Shown here piece after piece: positions 16,638 to 24,797 of a stretch of DNA of 33,794 bases. Under the pieces are notes generated by a model. That model was given only the letters and a program-made list of their open reading frames with translations, ran no database searches and was not told the origin of the DNA. Made by a program: the position numbers and the translations under genes. Position 1 is the first letter of the stretch, and each line of letters begins with the position of its first letter. Where the stretch lies: positions 1 through 33,794 of the forward strand of contig URIC01000021.1 of assembly GCA_900547755.1 (NCBI GenBank), written 5' to 3'. Source of the stretch: an uncultured Bacteroidales bacterium (GTDB lineage Bacteria; Bacteroidota; Bacteroidia; Bacteroidales; Muribaculaceae).

Positions 16638-17369
16638 ATGAAATATTTTTTCCGTGTTTATCAATGGCTGATTGCCGCACCACTGATGGTGGCAATAACA
16701 TTTCTTACATGTGTCGTTTCGCTGGCCGGCGCTCTGTTTTCAAAGCGCTGGGGAGGATATTGGCCTCCTATGATTTGGTCCCGCTGTGTCTGTGCCCTGT
16801 TCTTTGTAAGGGTCAAGGTCATAGGCCGTCAGTATTTGAAGAAGAAACAGAGCTATGTCTTCGTGGCCAACCATCAGGGAGCCTTTGACATCTGGGCAAT
16901 ATACGGCTTCCTGGGACACCGATTCAAGTGGCTTATGAAGAAGAGTCTTGAAAAGGTGCCGTTTGTGGGCTTCACTTGCAGGACAGTAGGTCATATATTT
17001 GTGGACGACAGCTCCATAGCCGGCATAAAGCAGACCATAGAGGATTCTGAGAAGACCCTCCGCGAAGGTATGAGCGTAGTCATATTCCCGGAAGGAACCC
17101 GCACCCACGACGGCCATCTGCTCCCCTTCAAACGCGGTGCCTTCATGTTGGCCGGAGAGTTCGGACTTCCCGTAGTGCCGATAACCGTAGACGGTGCCTA
17201 TACCGTAATGCACCGCGACACGTACAATATCACTCCAGGCAAAATCACGCTGACAATCCATAAACCTATAGAACCGGGAGAGAAAGGGTTCAACACCAAA
17301 AAACTAATGGCTCAATGCCGCGAAGAAATCAACAGCGCCCTCCCGCCCCGATACCGGGACCATGCATAA
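16638..17369 (+). CDS. plsC: 1-acyl-sn-glycerol-3-phosphate acyltransferase
   Basis: This 243-residue membrane-bound acyltransferase most likely makes phosphatidic acid from lysophosphatidic acid. An N-terminal hydrophobic helix (about residues 11-34) is followed by the HX4D catalytic motif (His79, Asp84 in NHQGAFD), the phosphate-binding FPEGTRT (about 150-156) and VPITVDGAY. Length and motif spacing match PlsC. It lies 9 bp after the glycosyltransferase. The sequence TAATTTTG at 16626-16633 looks like a -7 box but lacks a -33 partner and sits only 4 bp before the ATG, so read-through from upstream is more likely. Some PlsC-like proteins acylate other lipids, such as ornithine or glycine lipids, and that cannot be excluded. 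Confidence 0.9.
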   Translation: MKYFFRVYQWLIAAPLMVAITFLTCVVSLAGALFSKRWGGYWPPMIWSRCVCALFFVRVKVIGRQYLKKKQSYVFVANHQGAFDIWAIYGFLGHRFKWLMKKSLEKVPFVGFTCRTVGHIFVDDSSIAGIKQTIEDSEKTLREGMSVVIFPEGTRTHDGHLLPFKRGAFMLAGEFGLPVVPITVDGAYTVMHRDTYNITPGKITLTIHKPIEPGEKGFNTKKLMAQCREEINSALPPRYRDHA

Positions 17370-17386
17370 CCGCCCCACGCAAAAGA

Positions 17387-17444
17387 CATGAAAATTTCGG
17401 GACTCCACAGCTATAATAAAGTGTGGAGTCCCGAAATTTTCATG
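17387..17444. terminator. Bidirectional terminator between plsC and natB-like gene
   Basis: A perfect 23-bp inverted repeat (17387-17409 with 17422-17444) surrounds a 12-nt AT-rich loop. The A/T-rich ends of the arms supply U-runs in both directions. It lies 17 bp after the plsC stop and 8 bp past the stop of the convergent permease gene. Confidence 0.85.
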
Positions 17445-17452
17445 TAAATCCA

Positions 17453-18355
17453 TTACTTAGCCCGGAGGAATGTGAGTATATCGGCAGGTGTAAACTTCTT
17501 GCCTTTCAGCAGTACGGCGCTTGTATAAATTTTTCCGGCAACGACAAGCGCGAAATATGAGCTGCCGTAAAGCACAAGCAGAGAAAGAAGAGTCTCCCAC
17601 CATGCGGCAAGTCCGCCGATAGATTGAACGGCGCCAACAGTGCAACTTGTGAATGGAAGATAAAAGCATACGGTGGCCAATGCGCTGCCTTCCGCGTCAG
17701 TAGCGTACATACCTATATAGAAGCTGGCCATAAGGAGCAACATAAGAACCGAGAGGTATCCATTGTTCTCGTTGTTACGGTCTGTAAGTGCCCCGGCAGC
17801 TGCGAACAGAGCGCCGTAGAACACAAAACCGCCTATAAAGTAAAGCAACGCTTCTACAAAACCCACCAGCACTTCAGGCTGAAGCAACATGGAGAGGTCT
17901 ATTCCTGCGGGCATGAACATCATCAGCACTGCAAATATGCCTACTACAAGCGCAGCCCAGACAAACATCTGCGTCAGTCCCACTAAAGCGACACTGATTA
18001 CCTTGGAGAGCATCACCGAGCGTCCGGAGACACAACTTACAAGTACCTCGACTATGCGGTTACACTTCTCGGACTTAACCTTGTTGAAAATCATCGAGCC
18101 GTACATAATCACGAACATAGTCAGGAAAATGCCAGTCATGAGTCCGAAAGCCTGCATACCTGTCAAATCGTCCGAGATATCGGGCGATGTACTTTGGCTC
18201 ACACTCTTCATGGCGTCGCTCTCCTCCGTCATGTAGCCGATGAAGGCGCCAAATGCCACAATAAGGATGGGGACAAGAAATGTCGATACCCAAAAGGACT
18301 TGGATTTAATGTCCATGCGGTATTCCATAGATACCATTGAAGAAAGTCTGCTCAT
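17453..18355 (-). CDS. ABC-2 type transporter permease (NatB-like, compact)
   Basis: This 300-residue membrane protein is the partner of the ATPase encoded just upstream (ATGA overlap at 18352-18355). Segments: TM1 about 22-43 (SFWVSTFLVPILIVAFGAF), TM2 about 70-90, then further helices at about 113-138, 158-180, 192-215 and 255-275. It resembles NatB/YhaP-like exporter permeases. Those usually have a large extracytoplasmic domain of roughly 150 residues between TM1 and TM2; here only about 30 polar residues lie between them, so the protein is a short form. There is no visible frameshift. The substrate is unknown. Confidence 0.82.
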   Translation of the reverse strand: MSRLSSMVSMEYRMDIKSKSFWVSTFLVPILIVAFGAFIGYMTEESDAMKSVSQSTSPDISDDLTGMQAFGLMTGIFLTMFVIMYGSMIFNKVKSEKCNRIVEVLVSCVSGRSVMLSKVISVALVGLTQMFVWAALVVGIFAVLMMFMPAGIDLSMLLQPEVLVGFVEALLYFIGGFVFYGALFAAAGALTDRNNENNGYLSVLMLLLMASFYIGMYATDAEGSALATVCFYLPFTSCTVGAVQSIGGLAAWWETLLSLLVLYGSSYFALVVAGKIYTSAVLLKGKKFTPADILTFLRAK

Positions 18356-19305
18356 ATCTTTGTATCTGACTTAGAGGCTTTGGTGAAACGAATGAAAAGT
18401 TCTGCGAGCGAGGGAAGTATCTCCTCAAACCTGAGTATATTGCCCTGCATGGATATAGCGGAGAGAATGTCGTTGTTTGAAGCTCCTTCGGCAGGTACTA
18501 TCCGGTAAGCCGACGCATGCTTGCGATGCGCCTCTATGGGACTTATTTCCCGGATACAGGATGAGTCAAGCGCCAAATCCATATTGAGAGGTTCGGAGAC
18601 GGCTATCTCCAACAAACCGGTCTTGTTAGCTTCCTTGATGTCGTCCACCTGGCCATCCAGCAGCAATCGTCCTTTGTTGATAAGGGCGATGTGAGTGGCC
18701 ATTTCCTCGATAGCCGGCATATTGTGAGAAGAGAGGATAATCGTACTGTTCTGCTCTTGCAAGCGGCTGATTAGCTGTGTCAGCAGACGTCCGTTGATAG
18801 GGTCGAAGCCGGAGAAAGGCTCGTCAAGGATTATCAGTTCAGGCTGATGCACAACCGTGGAGAGTATCTGCACCTTCTGCTGATTTCCCTTGGAGAGTTC
18901 CTCCACCCGGCGATGCCGGTCCGTTTCGGGAATATCGAAGATGTCCATATACTCTATCATGTTGCGGCGCAGAGTGGTCTTGTCGGCCCCCTTCAGTGTG
19001 CCGAAATACATAATCTGCTCGTCCACTCTCATCTTAGGGTACAGGCCGCGTTCCTCAGGCATATATCCGATGTTGCGGGTCGTAACGCCCAACTCCGCCT
19101 TGCGCCCGTTTATGCGTACCTCGCCGCTGTCAGCCACCAAAATGGAATTGATGATGCGCAGCAATGTGGTTTTACCGGCACCATTAGGTCCGAGCAGGCC
19201 GAATATTGCACCCTTCTCTACATTCAGTGAGAAATCGTCCAGGGCCTTGTACTCGCCGTAGGTCTTCACCAAGCGGTCTATTTCCAGAATATTCTTATCG
19301 TTCAT
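18352..19305 (-). CDS. ABC transporter ATP-binding protein (NatA-like)
   Basis: This 317-residue ATPase powers the adjacent permease. Walker A is GPNGAGKTT (residues 39-47), the Q-loop region is YMPEERGLYPKMRVDEQ, the signature is LSKGNQQ (137-143), Walker B is LIILDEP (157-163), and the switch His is in LSSHNM. A C-terminal extension of about 90 residues (after 220) is typical of the NatA/DrrA-like exporter group. It overlaps the permease start by 4 bp, indicating translational coupling. A substrate (sodium, lipid or drug) cannot be assigned. The 109-bp gap upstream to rpe shows no clear promoter. Confidence 0.9.
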   Translation of the reverse strand: MNDKNILEIDRLVKTYGEYKALDDFSLNVEKGAIFGLLGPNGAGKTTLLRIINSILVADSGEVRINGRKAELGVTTRNIGYMPEERGLYPKMRVDEQIMYFGTLKGADKTTLRRNMIEYMDIFDIPETDRHRRVEELSKGNQQKVQILSTVVHQPELIILDEPFSGFDPINGRLLTQLISRLQEQNSTIILSSHNMPAIEEMATHIALINKGRLLLDGQVDDIKEANKTGLLEIAVSEPLNMDLALDSSCIREISPIEAHRKHASAYRIVPAEGASNNDILSAISMQGNILRFEEILPSLAELFIRFTKASKSDTKI

Positions 19306-19414
19306 ATAACACTATGTAACAGCTGAGTGCCGTTTATTTTAAACAGCCTCTTAATTCAGACGCAGACAGGGAGCTGTTTGCTACATGGTTCCCTGCGAAT
19401 TTTTTCTAACAGGG

Positions 19415-20059
19415 TCATAACCCTCTGAGGGCACGAATGGTTTCAGCCGGGTTATCAGCTCCGAACACGAAACTGCCGGCCACAAGAATGTCGGCACCGG
19501 CATCGGCCAGCTGTTTGCCGGTCTGCAAGTTGACACCTCCGTCCACCTCGATAACAGCCTTGGAGCCGGTGCGGGTTATAAGTTCGCGCAAACGGCGTAC
19601 TTTTTCCAATGAGTGAGGAATGAACTTCTGGCCGCCGAAACCGGGATTCACGCTCATTATCAGAATAAGGTCCGCATCCTCGACAATATCCTCGAGCATA
19701 CACACCGGGGTGCCGGGATTGATTGTGACGCCTGCCTTCATTCCTGCATTGTGGATTCGCTGGAGCACGCTGTGCAGCTGCGGACAGGCCTCCTGATGCA
19801 CGTTCATTATCTCGGCGCCGAGGTCGCGGACCTGAGAAATCCACTTGTCCGGTTCCACTATCATCAGGTGGACATCAAGGGGCTTCGTGCATCGCTTGGC
19901 TACAGCCTTCATAACCGGGAAACCAAAAGAAATATTGGGAACAAAAACGCCGTCCATAACGTCAAGGTGCAGATAATCTGCCTCGGAAGCGTTAATCATG
20001 TCGATGTCCGGTGACAGACACCCGAAATCTGCGGACAGCAGGGAGGGGGAAACTTTCAT
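19415..20059 (-). CDS. rpe: Ribulose-phosphate 3-epimerase
   Basis: Rpe interconverts ribulose 5-phosphate and xylulose 5-phosphate in the pentose phosphate pathway. The 214-residue TIM barrel shows MKVSPSLLSADF, the metal-binding HLDVMDGVFVPNISFG, a second metal His in PLDVHLMI, MSVNPGFGGQKF, and IEVDGGVN with the catalytic Asp. Length is normal. It overlaps the upstream dedA-family gene by 4 bp (ATGA), so the pair forms an operon. Past the stop are only weak hairpins (CCCTG 19391-19395 with CAGGG 19410-19414; AAACAGC 19341-19347 with GCTGTTT 19373-19379). Confidence 0.96.
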   Translation of the reverse strand: MKVSPSLLSADFGCLSPDIDMINASEADYLHLDVMDGVFVPNISFGFPVMKAVAKRCTKPLDVHLMIVEPDKWISQVRDLGAEIMNVHQEACPQLHSVLQRIHNAGMKAGVTINPGTPVCMLEDIVEDADLILIMSVNPGFGGQKFIPHSLEKVRRLRELITRTGSKAVIEVDGGVNLQTGKQLADAGADILVAGSFVFGADNPAETIRALRGL

Positions 20060-20766
20060 TGTATATCGGATTTTTTCTTTTTCAGTACATTACGTACAAT
20101 CACAAGCAGGCATATCACTCCTATGCCGAGGCCTATATAAGTGAGATAGTGATTGTATTTCTCAATCTGGGCCAGAAGGTCCGGATACGCCACAGTAGTG
20201 GAAAGCCACCAGCCGAGAATACCGAGTACTACATTCCAGACCAGCGCGCCGAGAAATGTGAAAATGGAGAAGATTCCGAAGTTCATCCGCGCCAGGCCGG
20301 CAGGAATGGAGATAAGCTGACGTATGGCAGGAATGAGGCGCCCTATGAAAGTGGACACCGCACCGTGCCTGTCGAAGTATCGCTCCGCCTTTTCCACCTT
20401 CTCGCGGTCTATGAGACAGGCATGACCGAACTTGCTGTCGGCAAACTTATATACGAGCGGACGCCCTATCCATAAGGCGAGGATATAATTGATATACGCT
20501 CCGCAAAGAGCTCCGGCGGTGGCGAGCAACACTACCATATAAGGATTCATTCCCGCGCCGGCGCCCATACCTACACAGGCGAGATAGACAGCCGGCGGCA
20601 CTATCACTTCCGAAGGAAAGGGGATGAACGAGCTCTCTATAATCATAAACGCAAACACAAACCAGTAGCTTGCATGGTTCACGAACCAGGCGAAAATATC
20701 CTGGGCGGTAGGTAACAGGGCCGGCACCGTATCCGGCACAAGGGCTAAAATATCTGCGAAAAGCAT
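20056..20766 (-). CDS. DedA family membrane protein
   Basis: This 236-residue inner-membrane protein has the VTT/DedA (SNARE-associated) domain. Proteins of this family act as undecaprenyl-phosphate or phospholipid transporters in several bacteria. Visible marks are ESSFIPFPSEVIVPPAVYLA, the re-entrant-loop acidic and proline residues, and RHGAVSTFIGRLIPAIRQLISIPAGLARM, the conserved Gly-Arg motif. About five hydrophobic segments are predicted, ending in a basic tail (VLKKKKSD). It is the first gene of an operon with rpe and has a canonical promoter 30 bp upstream. The precise substrate in this organism is unknown. Confidence 0.9.
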   Translation of the reverse strand: MLFADILALVPDTVPALLPTAQDIFAWFVNHASYWFVFAFMIIESSFIPFPSEVIVPPAVYLACVGMGAGAGMNPYMVVLLATAGALCGAYINYILALWIGRPLVYKFADSKFGHACLIDREKVEKAERYFDRHGAVSTFIGRLIPAIRQLISIPAGLARMNFGIFSIFTFLGALVWNVVLGILGWWLSTTVAYPDLLAQIEKYNHYLTYIGLGIGVICLLVIVRNVLKKKKSDIQ

Positions 20767-20795
20767 CTCTGTTTCTTATCTGTTCTTTTATAGTG

Positions 20796-20827
20796 CAAAA
20801 TTAGCAAAAAATCAGTGAGCATACAAA
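20796..20827 (-). promoter_or_regulatory. Promoter of the dedA-rpe operon
   Basis: On the minus strand, TTTG (20827-20824), a 20-nt spacer and TAATTTTG (20803-20796) match the Bacteroidota consensus exactly. The predicted start near 20789 gives a leader of about 23 nt. It lies directly downstream of the mdh terminator on the same strand. Confidence 0.8.
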
Positions 20828-20835
20828 TATAAACG

Positions 20836-20867
20836 CCCCGCACGGGCCATATCGAGTCCATGCGGGG
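20836..20867 (-). terminator. Terminator of mdh
   Basis: CCCCGCA (20836-20842) pairs with TGCGGGG (20861-20867). Read on the minus strand, it is followed by TTTATATTTGT. It lies 44 bp past the mdh stop and just before the dedA promoter, insulating the two units. Confidence 0.7.
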
Positions 20868-20911
20868 TATTGTCAGTTCTTCCAAACCTAATTCTTTCGA
20901 TTAAGAGGCTG

Positions 20912-21925
20912 TCAACAGGTCTTCACCTCAAGGTTGGGGTTAATCTTGGACCACTCCGATATGGGAGGCATCACACCGAGAGCTATCACTTCGTCGCGCA
21001 GATTGCATAGGTGCTTATAGCTCTTTTCCAGCTCGGCCTGCTCCTCGGGAGTGGCCTTGACGGGTGTACAGCTCACACCGTCGGCGGTTATGTCCGTCTC
21101 CATAGCCATCATAATGTGGGAGAAGCGGTCGTTATTCACATATACGCCTGCAGGCCAGCGGAACGGCTTGCCGCCCATTGCTGCGGCTATCATCTCTATG
21201 GAGAGGTATGCAGGACTCTGGAAAGAGGAACGGCCTCGCAGGTCAATGATATTCTTGCCTCCCTGCACCACGCGGGTACGCAGCTCCCGCCATGCCTCGT
21301 CAGGCATCTTTTCCGAGCCGATTATCTCAGTCAACGGCTGACCGGCAACTGTGGTGGTGGATGCGAATACGGCCATCTGCTCGCCATGGCCGCCGTATGT
21401 GCGGCAATTCTTGACCTCGTCGGCGGGAATGTCGAAATACTTGGCCAGCTCGGAGCGCAGGCGTGTGCTGTCCAGCGCGGCCAGGGTGGTGACCTGGGAG
21501 GGTTTGAGTCCGGAGTACAACAACGTGATAAGACCGGTGATGTCCGCCGGGTTGAAGATTACACAGATATGCTTCACATCCGGGCAATAAGCCTTGACAT
21601 CCTTGCCAAACTGTTCGGCGATAATGGCGTTGCCCTTCAGCAAATCCTCGCGGGTCATGCCGGCCTTACGTGCGGCGCCTCCTGAGTTGACAATATATTT
21701 CGCACCGGTGAGCGCCTCTTTTATATCGGAAGTGAAAGTGATGTCCACACCCTCGAAACCGCAGTGACGCAGTTCCTCCGCCACACCCTCCAACGCAGGC
21801 GCATAGGGGTCATAGAGGCATATATGGGGGGTCAGATTCATCATTATGGCAGTCTGGGCCATGTTGGAGCCTATCATTCCGGCGGCTCCTACTATCACGA
21901 GCTTGTCTTGAGTCAGAAAATTCAT
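20912..21925 (-). CDS. mdh: Malate dehydrogenase
   Basis: This NAD-dependent enzyme reduces oxaloacetate to malate, feeding fumarate reduction and the succinate/propionate pathway. The 337 residues show the Rossmann motif GAAGMIGSNMA near the N-terminus, NSGGAARKAGMTREDLL (the substrate-binding arginine loop), IFNPADITG, LDSTRLRSEL and the catalytic His in RTYGGHGEQMAVF. The family also contains lactate dehydrogenase; the long coenzyme and loop features resemble the Bacteroidales malate enzyme as I recall it. It stands between a TonB-dependent receptor (97 bp upstream) and the dedA operon. No clear -7 box is visible upstream. Confidence 0.9.
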   Translation of the reverse strand: MNFLTQDKLVIVGAAGMIGSNMAQTAIMMNLTPHICLYDPYAPALEGVAEELRHCGFEGVDITFTSDIKEALTGAKYIVNSGGAARKAGMTREDLLKGNAIIAEQFGKDVKAYCPDVKHICVIFNPADITGLITLLYSGLKPSQVTTLAALDSTRLRSELAKYFDIPADEVKNCRTYGGHGEQMAVFASTTTVAGQPLTEIIGSEKMPDEAWRELRTRVVQGGKNIIDLRGRSSFQSPAYLSIEMIAAAMGGKPFRWPAGVYVNNDRFSHIMMAMETDITADGVSCTPVKATPEEQAELEKSYKHLCNLRDEVIALGVMPPISEWSKINPNLEVKTC

Positions 21926-22022
21926 AATTCTTTAATTTTGTTCTTATTAGAGGAAAGAGCGCTGAGTCCCACGCACTTTCTTAGGTCAAAACAAAGCAGA
22001 GAAGCAAAGGTTCAGGCTCCGC

Positions 22023-23882
22023 TCAGAATTTTATCTCCGCGCCGGCCATAACTGTGGCGCGAGGCATCGGGAAACCGTAATTTATCTCATATTTGGTGGC
22101 TGTCAGGTTCTCTCCTTTCACAAAGAAGGTCAACTCGGCGGGAAGCCGCAAGTGATATGCGGCACGAGCCCCAAGCAGCACATAGTCTTCCTTGCTCTCC
22201 TCGGTGTATAGCCCCCATATACCCTGCATATTAAGGTTGAACTCCCAGGGACCGGGAGTGTAGCTAACCTCGCCATACAACTTGTTGCGGGGGGCAGACA
22301 CTATTCGCTTGGAGGTGTGCAGATAGGCATAATTGGCTCCTATCTCCCACTCCCGAGTTATGGACCAGTCAGCCTCCGCTTCAAAGCCTTTGTTTATGAA
22401 TTTGCCGGTGTTCACGTTCAGAGGCTTGCCGTCCGTCATCACCGTCTGAATCATATTCTCGCCGTTTATGTAGTACAGGGCAAGCGATGTCTCAAGCGTG
22501 GGAATAAAGCGATGGCGCAGTTCTACCTCGAAATTGTTCATGCGCTCGGGCTTAAGGTCAGCATTGCGGGGTCCATACATATACAGTTCACGGATATTGG
22601 GAGAGCGGAAACCTTTGCCGTAAGAGAACTTCAGCTGTCCGTTCTGCAGCGGAGCGAATACGAACCCGGCCTGAGGCACCCATTCGTTACCGAACTGGGA
22701 AGAGTGTTCCAGACGCACGCCGGCGTTAAGCCTGAGAATATCCGAGAGGAAGGACTGCTGCATCATCGCGTAGCCGGCGAGCTCGTTCACGTGCTTGTCC
22801 ACAATGTCTGTGCGCGTGCCATCGGCCTTCTTGGCGTTCCAGGCATTGCCGCCCCAGTGCTTGAAGTCCACGCCGAGGCTCAGGTCGTTGCCGGTCCATA
22901 GGTTGAGCGTTTCGTAGGCTGTGATGCCCATGTTATAGTCCTTGGAATGGAACAGATAGTCGCGAGGCTGACCATTGCTCAGACCATCGTCTACTTTGTG
23001 GCGCCCCCAGTTCCAATAAGCCTGCAAGCCTCCGTTTCCGAAGGAGTAGCGGTTCTTCACAAACAAAGAGTAAGTGGTGCGCAGCATCTTGGTCCACATT
23101 TGCTTGGGAGTGGACTCATGCACAGACCCGGCATTGTCGGCACGGGTCTCGGTGACCATCACATCGGCACCGGCAGCCCAATGCTTAGAGAAGTCATATT
23201 CAAGATTGATATATTGATTGGCGAGCCAATAGCCCATTCCACGGCGAGAACCGTCCGAGCGGTCGTAACCGGCGGAAACGAGCGCGCGCAGCTTGCCGGA
23301 CTTATAGCCCAGACGTCCCGAACAGTTCATAGTGCCGTAACTTCCGGCCATGGCACGCAGAGCCCCCGAAAGACCGTTATCCGTAGCCCTGCGGGTAATG
23401 AGATTGACCGAGCCTCCCATAGCCCCGGAGCCATACAGCAGCGATGCGGGACCACTGACCACCTCCACATCCTGAATGTCTCCGCTCACGTATGTGTCCG
23501 GAAGCGAGTGACCGAAAATGCCCGCCCACTGCGGCTGTCCGTCGATAAGGAAGAGAACCTTTCCCACGCCCCCTACTCCACGCACGCTCACGGAGCCGGC
23601 GGCCTCAGTGCTTACTCCATAGCCTGCCAATCCCCTCTGGGTGACGAACATACCAGGCACATGGTGCTGAAGTACCGGAAGCACGTTGGCCTCCCGGCTC
23701 TGCTCTATCTGTGCGCCGCTGACTAAGGTGACATCCAGCGGCAACAGCTGTACCGGAGCCTTGGAAACCTTTTCCGTCACCTCGAAAGGCTGCAATTCGG
23801 TCACTGAATCTCTCTCCTCGAAGGCACACAAAACCTGCGTACACGACATCGCCGCCAATAGTAAAAAATATCTGCTGTTCAT
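22023..23882 (-). CDS. TonB-dependent outer-membrane receptor
   Basis: This 619-residue protein is an energised outer-membrane importer. The ATG at 23882 begins a good signal peptide (MNSRYFLLLAAMSCTQVLCA); the longer frame from a TTG at 23903 is rejected because that TTG is part of the -7 box. The plug domain (about 40-165) contains SVRGVGGVGKVLFLIDGQPQ and VEVVSGPASLLYGSGAMGGSVNLITRR. The rest is a beta-barrel ending in aromatic AEIKF. KGFRSPNIRELY followed by NADLKPE resembles the FRAP and NPDL boxes of haem and siderophore receptors, but the same pattern occurs in cobalamin-type receptors. No SusD partner or transport genes are adjacent, so the ligand is open (iron, haem, metal or vitamin). 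Confidence 0.9.
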   Translation of the reverse strand: MNSRYFLLLAAMSCTQVLCAFEERDSVTELQPFEVTEKVSKAPVQLLPLDVTLVSGAQIEQSREANVLPVLQHHVPGMFVTQRGLAGYGVSTEAAGSVSVRGVGGVGKVLFLIDGQPQWAGIFGHSLPDTYVSGDIQDVEVVSGPASLLYGSGAMGGSVNLITRRATDNGLSGALRAMAGSYGTMNCSGRLGYKSGKLRALVSAGYDRSDGSRRGMGYWLANQYINLEYDFSKHWAAGADVMVTETRADNAGSVHESTPKQMWTKMLRTTYSLFVKNRYSFGNGGLQAYWNWGRHKVDDGLSNGQPRDYLFHSKDYNMGITAYETLNLWTGNDLSLGVDFKHWGGNAWNAKKADGTRTDIVDKHVNELAGYAMMQQSFLSDILRLNAGVRLEHSSQFGNEWVPQAGFVFAPLQNGQLKFSYGKGFRSPNIRELYMYGPRNADLKPERMNNFEVELRHRFIPTLETSLALYYINGENMIQTVMTDGKPLNVNTGKFINKGFEAEADWSITREWEIGANYAYLHTSKRIVSAPRNKLYGEVSYTPGPWEFNLNMQGIWGLYTEESKEDYVLLGARAAYHLRLPAELTFFVKGENLTATKYEINYGFPMPRATVMAGAEIKF

Positions 23883-23900
23883 ACATTCTGATTTTGGGCA

Positions 23901-23908
23901 CAAATTTA
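23901..23908 (-). promoter_or_regulatory. Candidate -7 box of the TonB-dependent receptor gene
   Basis: TAAATTTG on the minus strand fits the consensus; the predicted start is about 13 nt before the ATG at 23882. No TTTG occurs at the -33 distance, which would fit an activated or alternatively regulated promoter. Confidence 0.5.
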
Positions 23909-24097
23909 CAAAGAATCCGCCAATTGGAATATACCCGATTTTAACGCTAAAAATACCATTTTTTCAGATTATAAAATGGCCATCGCTGACAGCAAAACTC
24001 ATTTATTTGAATTTCACCTATTCAGGCGTTGAATCGAATTTTCAGGTAAATTCGCACTTGTCAGTTGATTTCGCAATGAGGCTTCACTTTATTCAGA

Positions 24098-24129
24098 TTT
24101 GTCCATATCGTCTGTTTTCGGTAATTTTG
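24098..24129 (+). promoter_or_regulatory. Promoter of the small membrane protein gene
   Basis: TTTG (24098-24101), a 20-nt spacer and TAATTTTG (24122-24129) match the consensus exactly. The predicted transcription start (about 24133-24137) is at most a few bases before the ATG at 24139, so the mRNA would be nearly leaderless. Confidence 0.7.
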
Positions 24130-24138
24130 TGCGGTATT

Positions 24139-24714
24139 ATGAGTCAAAAAAAGAACTCCTCTTGGAGAACATTCGGAATGATAGCGGTAATTTTTGCCGT
24201 CATACTTTGTTACGGAATCGCCCTCGCGCTTTTCGGCATGACTCTTGTCAATCCTTGGTGGATTGTAGCCCTGTCTATAGTGTTTGCCGGCATTTCCGTG
24301 TTCTTTTTCAGAAATAAAAAGAACTGGAGCGTCCTCACCGGCACATCCTCGGTTACAATAAACGTTCTCTGTCATCTTGTGACTGCTACGGGATTGTTTA
24401 TGGCCCTTATTCTCGGTGTCAACTATTTCTGTCGCGACACATCGCGCACTGTCACTGTGCGTGCTGAAATCGTGAGGGTCTATTCCGAGACCCGTTACCG
24501 CAGCAAACGTGTGGCGCGTAACCGCTACACCCGAGGAGAACCCTATAAAGTCTATTTCATGGATGCAAGACTCCCGGACGAGCGCGAGTGCAAACGGTCA
24601 ATTTCAATACAGCGATACAACCGCTATGCCTGGAATAGTCACCGGAATAAACCTGACAGCGTGGATTTGCATCTCTCTTCCGGTGCCCTGGGTATGGAAA
24701 TCTTGGAACGCTGA
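24139..24714 (+). CDS. Hypothetical membrane protein, 191 aa
   Basis: I do not recognise the family. Three hydrophobic helices are visible: about residues 13-35 (IAVIFAVILCYGIALALF), 37-57 (NPWWIVALSIVFAGISVFFF) and 68-95 (VLCHLVTATGLFMALILGV). A soluble C-terminal domain follows (about 100-191) that is Arg/Tyr-rich and probably beta-stranded (VTVRAEIVRVYSETRYRSKR, GEPYKVYFMDARLPDE). The open frame extends upstream to 23686, but that part overlaps the divergent receptor gene antisense and lacks coding character. The ATG at 24139 directly after a canonical promoter is the best start. An EFR1-type redox gene follows 83 bp downstream; a functional link is only inference. Confidence 0.65.
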   Translation: MSQKKNSSWRTFGMIAVIFAVILCYGIALALFGMTLVNPWWIVALSIVFAGISVFFFRNKKNWSVLTGTSSVTINVLCHLVTATGLFMALILGVNYFCRDTSRTVTVRAEIVRVYSETRYRSKRVARNRYTRGEPYKVYFMDARLPDERECKRSISIQRYNRYAWNSHRNKPDSVDLHLSSGALGMEILER

Positions 24715-24797
24715 TTCGCACATCTATTACTTTATCTGATGAGATTGAGACAGACTTCATAATCAACCAATAAGCAGTCAATTTAAACCGACAGAAA

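Noticed and set aside
19343..20912. 13-nt inverted repeat (acagcctcttaat at 19343-19355 and attaagaggctgt at 20900-20912) flanking rpe-dedA, as if a mobile element
   Set aside because: In 34 kb several 13-nt inverted matches are expected by chance; there is no transposase, no target-site duplication, and the flanked genes are housekeeping with their own promoter and terminator.
22947..23726. Plus-strand open frame of 259 codons inside the TonB-dependent receptor
   Set aside because: It is antisense to conserved plug and barrel sequence, with no start context or family match.
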